Source: Crocosphaera sp. UHCC 0190 (GTDB lineage Bacteria; Cyanobacteriota; Cyanobacteriia; Cyanobacteriales; Microcystaceae). Taken from it: a stretch of 64,000 nt of DNA. Position 1 is the stretch's first letter. Each line of letters starts with the position of its first letter. This document shows positions 58,007 through 64,000 of this stretch, piece by piece. The stretch lies in NCBI RefSeq assembly GCF_034932065.1, contig NZ_JAYGHP010000007.1, positions 62,001-126,000 on the forward strand, written 5' to 3'. The notes below the pieces were generated by a model. It searched no databases. It was not told the DNA's origin and worked only from the letters and a program-made list of their open reading frames with translations. The position numbers and the translations under genes are program-made.

Positions 58007-59346
58007 ATGTTTAGTTTAGCAAAACTTATCAATTTTCGGGGGGGGTAAAGCATAGCTTATATTTTCAGCCCTTCGCTGTTTCTGTACTGGGTTTATCTGT
58101 TGGTTTCTTGGGTACTCATTCTGCTTTTGCCTTCGAGTTTGATAAGAAGTTACTCGCCCCTGATGGTGCTTCTAGTGATCAGTTTGGGAGTTCTGTATCA
58201 TTATCTGGCAATACCGCTTTAGTGGGTAGTCCCTACGATGATGATAATGGAAGTGGTAGTGGTTCGGCTTATCTGTTTGATGCCACTACAGGGACTTTAC
58301 TACAAAAGTTAACCGCCCCTGATGGTGCTGCTCAGGATTACTTTGGGCTTTCTGTATCATTATCTGGCAATACCGCTTTAGTGGGTAGTCCCTACGATGA
58401 TGATAATGGAAGTGGTAGTGGTTCGGCTTATCTGTTTGATGCCACGACAGGGACTTTACTACAAAAGTTAACCGCCCCCGATGGTGCTTCTGGTGATTAC
58501 TTTGGGATTTCTGTATCACTATCTGGCAATACCGCTTTAGTGGGTAGTCGTTTTGATGATGATAATGGGACTCTTAGTGGTTCAGCTTATCTGTTTGATG
58601 TCACTACAGGGACTTTACTACAAAAGTTAACCGCCCCTGATGGTGCTGCGAATGATCGATTTGGGTCTTCTGTATCGCTATCTGGCAATACCGCTTTAGT
58701 GGGTAGTCCCTACGATGATGATAATGGGAGTCTTAGTGGTTCAGCTTATCTGTTTGATGTCACGACAGGGACTTTACTACAAAAGTTAACCGCCCCCGAT
58801 GGTGCTGGTAGTGATTTCTTTGGGTCTTCTGTATCACTATCTGGCAATACCGCTTTAGTGGGTAGTCCCGGCGATGATGATAATGGGACTCTTAGTGGTT
58901 CAGCTTATCTGTTTGATGTCACTACAGGGACTTTACTACAAAAGTTAACCGCCCCTGATGGTGCTGCTTCTGATTTCTTTGGGAGTTCTGTATCGCTATC
59001 TGGCAATACCGCTTTAGTGGGTAGTCCCGACGATGATGATAATGGGAGTCTTAGTGGTTCAGCTTATCTGTTTGATGTCACGACAGGGACTTTCCTACAA
59101 AAGTTAACCGCCCCCGATGGTGCTGGTAGTGATTTCTTTGGGAGTTCTGTATCACTATCTGGCAATACCGCTTTAGTGGGTAGTTCCTACGATGATGATA
59201 ATGGAAGTAGTAGTGGTTCGGCTTATCTGTTTACAACTAGCCAACCCGTACCAGAACCTTTAACCATTTTAGGTGCCGGAACCGCCATCGGTTTTGGTGC
59301 ATCCTTTAAACGCAAGTTAGCTAAGAAGAATAAAAAACAAAGCTAA
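58007..59346 (+). pseudogene. FG-GAP repeat PEP-CTERM surface protein, out of frame at a G8 run
   Basis: The intended start is ATG 58007 (TGAGGAT upstream). It reads MFSLAKLINFRGG and stops at TAA just after a run of eight G (58038-58045). With nine G the frame continues through a signal peptide (YFQPFAVSVLGLSVGFLG, cleavage after SAFA) into the long ORF. That ORF holds seven 53-residue FG-GAP units (GxxxDxFGxSVSLSGNTALV, GSPYDDDNGS, SAYLFDATTG, LLQKLTAPD), enough for a seven-bladed propeller with Ca-binding DDDNG loops, and a PEP-CTERM tail (VPEPLTILGAG, helix, FKRKLAKKNKK). It would be sorted to the cell surface. Without the shift only TTG 58108 could start it, without a full signal. Confidence 0.8.
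58135..59220 (+). repeat. Seven tandem 159-nt units coding FG-GAP blades
   Basis: A unit of 159 nt (53 codons) recurs seven times with near-identical DNA, the most constant part being the segment for SVSLSGNTALVGSP. Differences are concentrated in the first five residues after GA and in the SGS/SLS positions. High DNA identity, not only protein identity, points to recent duplication or gene conversion. Confidence 0.9.
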
Positions 59347-59356
59347 TAACGTTAAT

Positions 59357-59388
59357 CTGTAGGGAAAATTCATGAATTTTCCCTACAG
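59357..59388. repeat. Intergenic palindrome, AATTCATGAATT subtype (perfect)
   Basis: A perfect 32-nt palindrome, CTGTAGGGAAAATTCA and its complement, 10 nt after the FG-GAP gene. Compare 27906 and 31101. Confidence 0.9.
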
Positions 59389-59469
59389 TCAATTATGATT
59401 TCCCATAATGTGTTCACTTATCCCACATTCCGCTTTAAAAAGTAGAGTTATTAAAACCAACAAAACCCA

Positions 59470-59497
59470 GTAGAGACGTTGCTTGCAACGTCTCTAC
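59470..59497. repeat. Intergenic palindrome, GTAGAGACGTTGC subtype
   Basis: GTAGAGACGTTGC pairs with GCAACGTCTCTAC around TT, a 13-bp stem. It keeps the outer GTAG/CTAC pair of the family but has a different stem. It lies in the 275-nt gap before the FAD oxidoreductase; nothing else is seen in this gap. Confidence 0.85.
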
Positions 59498-59621
59498 GTT
59501 AATCTATTTTGATAACCGGATTTGGTATTAGTCCAGTTGAAGCGATTTTGATAGAGTCTTTTTGTGCTTGTTTAGAATACTTTAATTGCCAAGCCATAAA
59601 TTTGCTACCAAGGAACTTAAA

Positions 59622-61094
59622 TTAATTAGCTAGAAAAATTTGCATAGGATAAGATTCAGCCACTAATTTATTAGCTTGATTATCAATATTTACATCAGAT
59701 TTAAAAGATGATTTAGGCTGAGTTTCTTCAAAATCTAACAAGGTTTTAATTCGTTGATACGCTTGATAGGCTACCGTCGGAAAGAAAGAAAATTTACCCG
59801 GTAAAACACATAAATAATTACTGTCAGAATTTGACTCAATCCAATAACTATAACGTCTTTTTTGTTCCTCTTCACTAATAAATTCAGTTTTCACGCATTC
59901 ATAACTATAAAGTTGACGACTATATAACTTATCTTTACCAAAATAACGCTCTGCTGACTCTAAAATGGGTTCAATATCAACCCCATCATTACTATCATCA
60001 TTAGCATAACCAGAATCCGCTAATAAAGAGTAAATATATGTTTCGTCTCCTAACTCCCGTTGTTGCATAAAGTGATTAAAATGAAAGCGATTTTTAGTTG
60101 ACATTCTGACAAAATTAGTATTAACTAAAGCCGGATAAGCAACCACCATCGCGCTGCGACTCCGCTTTAATTTTGCCCTTACTTGTAAATCCTTTAAAAA
60201 AGGTTCAAACCCTTCCCCAACAGCAAAGATAAACAACTTGGCTTTTAATCGTTTTGCTTTTCCATTTTTGGTCTGACATAATAAACTTTTAAGTCGAATA
60301 GGACCATAATTATCCATCAATAATTTATTAATGGTTATTCCGGTTTCAAATGTTACCCCATGACTCAAGGCACTTGATACTAAATCTCGTAAAATACGGC
60401 TTGTATTCATGGAACAATCTAAGGTTTTAATGAGATCATAATTAGCAGGTTTTACTCCATAAGATGAATCAAATTGATAACATAATTTTTGAAGAGTTTC
60501 TGTGGCCGATGCCAAGGAAAAATTTAAGCTTTCATGGTTTTCAACTTGGGCATAAGTTGGGGCTAAACATTTACCATTGACTAACCAATTATGTTGATCT
60601 CCATAGGCAACTTCTAATCTTCCTAACACTCTATTTCGTTGAATATTGATTTGTACAGCATCACTTTTTAAGCGAGAAGACCGAATTTCTGGGGCATCTG
60701 CTTGAGGATGAATTAAATATACTGGATTATCATTAAACCATCCATCAGGATTAGGAATCGTTTTAGGGGTAAAAAAATCAGTTGTTTTTTCGGTTAAGTT
60801 TATATTACATTGCTCAGAAAAATAAGGACTATAGAGGTTAATTAAATCCTCAACGCCATTCACACAATTAATAAAAGTTTGAGCATCATCCTGTCCTGAA
60901 TATAACGCACCTGTATGATACCAACCCTCTAATTTACCTGATGCTAACGTGCCTAATTGACAATTTTTTTCTAATACTTTAATCGATAAATTACTATGAC
61001 GAGCAAGGAATTCAGCAATGGCAACCCCAGCAATACCACCACCAACAATGATAACATCAACATATTCAATTTCAGAGACTTGGATAGGCTTCAT
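59622..61094 (-). CDS. FAD-dependent oxidoreductase (DAO-like)
   Basis: 490 residues with an N-terminal dinucleotide-binding motif, DVIIVGGGIAGVAIAEFLAR (about 13-32), followed by SIKVLEKNCQLGTLASGKLE, GWYHTGALY, and a later FAD contact region (KLFIFAVGEGFEPF). The LGTLASGKLEGWYHTG segment resembles glycerol-3-phosphate dehydrogenase and D-amino-acid-oxidase-like enzymes. No signal peptide. Substrate unknown. Monocistronic and divergent from the NFACT gene. Confidence 0.8.
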   Translation of the reverse strand: MKPIQVSEIEYVDVIIVGGGIAGVAIAEFLARHSNLSIKVLEKNCQLGTLASGKLEGWYHTGALYSGQDDAQTFINCVNGVEDLINLYSPYFSEQCNINLTEKTTDFFTPKTIPNPDGWFNDNPVYLIHPQADAPEIRSSRLKSDAVQINIQRNRVLGRLEVAYGDQHNWLVNGKCLAPTYAQVENHESLNFSLASATETLQKLCYQFDSSYGVKPANYDLIKTLDCSMNTSRILRDLVSSALSHGVTFETGITINKLLMDNYGPIRLKSLLCQTKNGKAKRLKAKLFIFAVGEGFEPFLKDLQVRAKLKRSRSAMVVAYPALVNTNFVRMSTKNRFHFNHFMQQRELGDETYIYSLLADSGYANDDSNDGVDIEPILESAERYFGKDKLYSRQLYSYECVKTEFISEEEQKRRYSYWIESNSDSNYLCVLPGKFSFFPTVAYQAYQRIKTLLDFEETQPKSSFKSDVNIDNQANKLVAESYPMQIFLAN

Positions 61095-61312
61095 GAATCA
61101 AAGATTATCTTATTTTTGACTAATTTAATGGTTGTGGCTAGATTATAACGCAAAAGCTCAAAAGAGGTAAGAATATTTTCTTGACTTGATTGACAAAACA
61201 TAAATTTATCTAAAGTTTTTAATTGAGCCGTGTAAAGTAATATACTTATTTAGTATACTATCTAATAGTTTAATGCTAATTACTTAGATAAATATTTTTT
61301 CCCCAAATCATT

Positions 61313-63046
61313 ATGCAGCCTGTTGATGTTACGACCCTAACTGCCCTTTGTTATGACATCCAAACCCATTGGATACCTGCCCGTATTGAACAAGTTTATC
61401 AACGCGATCGCCATACAATTTTTCTAGCACTTCGTACCCTAAAAAAACGGGCTTGGTTAACTATTTCTTGGCATCCTCAAGGGGCAAGATTATGTATGGG
61501 TAATCCCCCACCAAAAACCCCTGATACCTTTACGTTTAGCGATCAATTACGTCATCAACTGAATGGATATGCTCTCATTGCTTTAGAGATGATTTCCCCT
61601 TGGGAAAGAGTGGTAGATCTGCAATTTTCTAAACGACCAGGTGATCCCATTATTTGGCATCTTTTTATTGAAATTATGGGCAAATATAGTAATGTAATTC
61701 TCACCGATGCTAACCAACAAATTGTGACCGTTGCTCATCAAGTAAATCAAAATCAATCAAGTGTTAGAACCGTACAAACAGGGCAAAGATATGAACTACC
61801 TCCCGCCTTAACAGGAACCTTACCTAAGTTAGAAGAATCTCAACAAAGATGGCAAGAAAGGGTTAGTTTAGTCCCTGGAGAATTACAAAAACAATTATTA
61901 AATAGCTATCGAGGATTAAGCCCTTCTGTCGCCCGTCTAATGATCCAAGAAGCTAATTTAGAGCTACAACAATCAACAGTAATATTAACTCAAGAAAATT
62001 GGGATAAATTATTTGTATTATGGCAAACTTGGTTAAAAATATTAGATAGAAAAGAATTTAAACCTGGTTATACAGAAACAGGTTATACAGTGTTGGGATG
62101 GGGAATTATTAAACCAGAAACAGACTTACAAACCCTTATTAATCATTATTATACTGGACAACTTAATCAAGAAAACTTTAAACAACTTCGCCATCAACTC
62201 TTACAAAAACTAATTGCTTTACTTAAAAAACTTTACTTAAAAGCCAACACATTTAAACAACGTCTTAACCAGTCTGCTGAAGCCGATAAATACCGTAAAG
62301 AAGCTGATTTAGTAATGGCCCATCTGCATCAATGGGAACCGGGAATGAAATCAATTATTCTCAATGATTTTGAAACGGGAGAACCCGTAAAAATTTTCCT
62401 AAATCCTGAAAAAAATGGGGTACAAAATGCCCAATACTTATACAAACAACATCAAAAATTAAAGCGAGCAAAAACAGCAGTAGAACCCTTATTAGAAGAA
62501 GTGAAATCAGAAATTAATTACTTAGAACAAGTCGAAGCTAGTTTGCATCAATTAGACAAATATCAATCATCTGAAGACTTACAAACCCTGGAAGAAATAC
62601 GAGATGAATTAATTCAACAAAACTATTTGACTTCTGCACAACGAAGTCCTAATATAACTGATGAATCCCAACCCTATCAGCATAAAACACCATCAGGTTT
62701 TGAAGTGTGGATCGGTCGGAATAATCGACAAAATGATCGCTTGACTTTTCGGACAGCAGGGGACTATGATCTGTGGTTTCATACCCAAGAAAGTGCCGGA
62801 AGTCATGTATTGTTGCGCTTAGAACCTGGGGCAAAACCTGATGAAGCTGATTTACATTGTGCCGCAGATTGGGCTGCTTATTACAGTCGGGCCCGTCAAA
62901 GCGAACAAGTCCCCGTCGTCTATACCGAACCCAAATACGTCTATAAACCCAAAGGAGCAAAACCAGGGATGGTGATCTATAAGCGAGAACGAGTCCTCTG
63001 GGGAAAGCCACATAAGATACAATTATACCTAAAAAATCAAGGTTAA
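61313..63046 (+). CDS. rqcH: NFACT family protein (RqcH/Rqc2 homologue)
   Basis: 577 residues. In characterised bacteria, RqcH binds obstructed 50S subunits and adds C-terminal alanine tails with tRNA-Ala. The NFACT-N domain begins MQPVDVTTLTALCYDIQTHW and holds ISPWERVVDLQFS-type and EIMGKYSNVILTD motifs; a central coiled coil (about 370-450) leads to the NFACT-R domain with DYDLWFHTQESAGSHVLLR (about 484) and YTEPKYVYKPKGAKPGMVIY. It is also called FbpA-like fibronectin-binding protein. Length is normal. Confidence 0.93.
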   Translation: MQPVDVTTLTALCYDIQTHWIPARIEQVYQRDRHTIFLALRTLKKRAWLTISWHPQGARLCMGNPPPKTPDTFTFSDQLRHQLNGYALIALEMISPWERVVDLQFSKRPGDPIIWHLFIEIMGKYSNVILTDANQQIVTVAHQVNQNQSSVRTVQTGQRYELPPALTGTLPKLEESQQRWQERVSLVPGELQKQLLNSYRGLSPSVARLMIQEANLELQQSTVILTQENWDKLFVLWQTWLKILDRKEFKPGYTETGYTVLGWGIIKPETDLQTLINHYYTGQLNQENFKQLRHQLLQKLIALLKKLYLKANTFKQRLNQSAEADKYRKEADLVMAHLHQWEPGMKSIILNDFETGEPVKIFLNPEKNGVQNAQYLYKQHQKLKRAKTAVEPLLEEVKSEINYLEQVEASLHQLDKYQSSEDLQTLEEIRDELIQQNYLTSAQRSPNITDESQPYQHKTPSGFEVWIGRNNRQNDRLTFRTAGDYDLWFHTQESAGSHVLLRLEPGAKPDEADLHCAADWAAYYSRARQSEQVPVVYTEPKYVYKPKGAKPGMVIYKRERVLWGKPHKIQLYLKNQG

Positions 63047-63105
63047 AACAAAATTTTTAAATTTTATTTACAAAAGTTCGTGTCTGATGTTACAATTCAG
63101 TTATA

Positions 63106-63261
63106 GGAGTCAAAATGGTTAGCGATTGGGAACGCGCCACAAGATTTCCCCAAAGAACAACAACAATATTTTAATTTGGGTATCCAGCGATTGCGATCGC
63201 TGGTTTTTGTTCTAAGCCTATGGGTGTTTAGAACAAATCTAGATACCATACATTGTAGATA
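63106..63261 (+). pseudogene. Short gene fragment after the NFACT gene
   Basis: The frame from 63106 to a TAA at about 63259-63261 reads ESKWLAIGNAPQDFPKEQQQ, then YFNLGIQRLRSLVFVLSLW, which looks like real protein up to LRSL. There is no start in this frame; ATG 63115, preceded by AGGAG, is in another frame and gives only 19 residues. It may be a broken gene or a small leader ORF. The stem of the terminator at 63184 is inside it. Confidence 0.3.
63184..63208 (+). terminator. Intrinsic terminator with HIP1 in the stem
   Basis: CCAGCGAT TGCG ATCGCTGG followed by T5. The 8-bp stem overlaps a HIP1 octamer. It probably ends the NFACT transcription unit, 138 nt after the stop codon. Confidence 0.75.
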
Positions 63262-63278
63262 AATTTGTAAATCTCTGA

Positions 63279-64000
63279 TTACTTATAATCCTGTTTTTTA
63301 ATCGCTTCTAATACCTGTTGATGAATTGTCCCATTGGTAGTTAAAATTCCCCGATTATTACTGAGTTTTGCTCCCACGGAAAAATCCAAACATTTCCCAT
63401 CTAAATCGGTGACAATACCCCCAGCTTCTTCGACAATAATTACCCCTGGGCCATGATCCCAAATATTCTCTTTTTTGTCTTTAAATTGAGGTAAAGGAAT
63501 TCTTGTATAAAGATGAGCATCACCCCTAGCGATCGCCCCATATTTGGCCAAAGAATCCATCTGTTTCGCGGGGGATTTTAACCCTAAACTTTGATCTAAC
63601 GCCGTTTGGAAAGCGCGATCGCTATGCACAGACTCTACACTTTCAATCCGACATAATTCGGCAAAATTGGCAGAATTATCAACTTTGATGGCTTTGGGAG
63701 TTCCTCCCTTGAGAGGAATTTCTACAGATCCTTGGCCCCGAATTGCCAAAAATATCAGTCCTGTTGTGCCATTTTCTAGGGGAAAAGCGGGACAAGCCAA
63801 AATCCCTAATTTAAGCTGCCCTTCCTCAACTAAAGCTAAGGCGATCGCATATTGATCCCCCCGAATAAACCCTTTTGTGCCATCAATCGGATCTAGTGTC
63901 CAATAACGCGGGGCCACTCTCCCATTGCCGTGATTAATCCAGTCAATCACATTTTGGAGGGAGGCAGTGGGCAAAATCTCTTGAACTTGCTGAATAATCT
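63279..64000 (-). CDS. Inositol-monophosphatase-family enzyme, probable 3'(2'),5'-bisphosphate nucleotidase (5' end outside window)
   Basis: The C-terminal about 240 residues of a lithium-sensitive phosphatase. The metal-binding motif LDPIDGTKGFIRGDQYAIAL is at the start of the visible part, and the second metal site is in DHGPGVIIVEEAGGIVTDLDG near the C-terminus. The DPIDGTKGF form with F-I-R-G is typical of HAL2/CysQ-type nucleotidases that remove phosphate from PAP in sulfate assimilation. The frame continues without interruption beyond base 64000, so the apparent TTG start at 63974 is not used. The first metal-binding Glu region is outside the window. Confidence 0.88.
   Translation of the reverse strand, partial: IIQQVQEILPTASLQNVIDWINHGNGRVAPRYWTLDPIDGTKGFIRGDQYAIALALVEEGQLKLGILACPAFPLENGTTGLIFLAIRGQGSVEIPLKGGTPKAIKVDNSANFAELCRIESVESVHSDRAFQTALDQSLGLKSPAKQMDSLAKYGAIARGDAHLYTRIPLPQFKDKKENIWDHGPGVIIVEEAGGIVTDLDGKCLDFSVGAKLSNNRGILTTNGTIHQQVLEAIKKQDYK

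Noticed and set aside
58135..59220. Tandem repeats considered as a CRISPR-like or satellite array
   Set aside because: The 159-nt period is exactly 53 codons and encodes FG-GAP blades; there are no unique spacers. No CRISPR array was seen in the window.

Overview
The window is chromosomal DNA of a unicellular, probably marine-type or Crocosphaera/Cyanothece-like cyanobacterium. The evidence is roughly 38% GC, about thirty copies of the HIP1 octamer GCGATCGC, a psbY gene for photosystem II, a PEP-CTERM surface protein, Uma2 endonucleases, a cyanobacterial glycolate dehydrogenase pair (glcE-glcF), and many families restricted to cyanobacteria (DUF1350, DUF2555, DUF1400). The genus is inference only.

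Layout. 1-6.9 kb: the end of a TPR-like gene, a GT2 glycosyltransferase, two EamA/DMT transporters on either side of a 701-residue protein that joins a cytosine-5 methyltransferase to a HaeII-type endonuclease, then a secreted TPR protein. 6.9-10.2 kb: phytase-like lipoprotein, metallophosphoesterase, DUF1350 hydrolase, glutaredoxin-like protein. 10.3-14.1 kb: a five-gene signalling operon (receiver-PP2C phosphatase, CheB, HATPase anti-sigma-like protein, STAS protein, HAMP/coiled-coil protein). 14.1-17.2 kb: a decayed integrated element beside tRNA-Phe, with a frameshifted tyrosine integrase, arm-type repeats and lysis-like fragments. 17.3-20 kb: TPP riboswitch and thiC, Uma2, a RelE-type toxin-antitoxin pair. 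20-27.9 kb: prolyl oligopeptidase and a copper-resistance locus (copB, copA, two small secreted metal-binding proteins, divergent copR-copS) with two matching direct-repeat operators. 27.9-31 kb: carotenoid oxygenase, DUF1400 protein, cupin, DUF2237. 31-39 kb: ilvN, an OmpR-family regulator, creatininase, a peptide-type ABC binding protein and permease, small unknown proteins. 39-51.8 kb: a long minus-strand block with pyrF, psbY, cinA, pyrR, an RCK-channel protein, mfd, glcF, glcE and ribD. 52-64 kb: amt, ispH, DUF2555-coaBC, Uma2, a seven-blade FG-GAP PEP-CTERM protein, an FAD oxidoreductase, an NFACT (RqcH) protein and the end of a bisphosphate nucleotidase.

Highlights. (1) The methyltransferase and endonuclease ORFs are joined in frame at a T5 run; one more T would end the methyltransferase just before an internal ATG. 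(2) By eye I found 47 GCGC tetranucleotides in the window and none is in the HaeII context RGCGCY, as expected if that specificity has been active in this lineage. (3) The secreted FG-GAP protein is out of frame with its signal peptide because of a G8 run; nine G would restore it, so it is a candidate phase-variable locus. (4) A family of intergenic palindromes shares a GTAGGG/CCCTAC frame, but the arms differ while pairing is kept. (5) A dying prophage or integrative element sits at tRNA-Phe with five arm-type repeats still readable.
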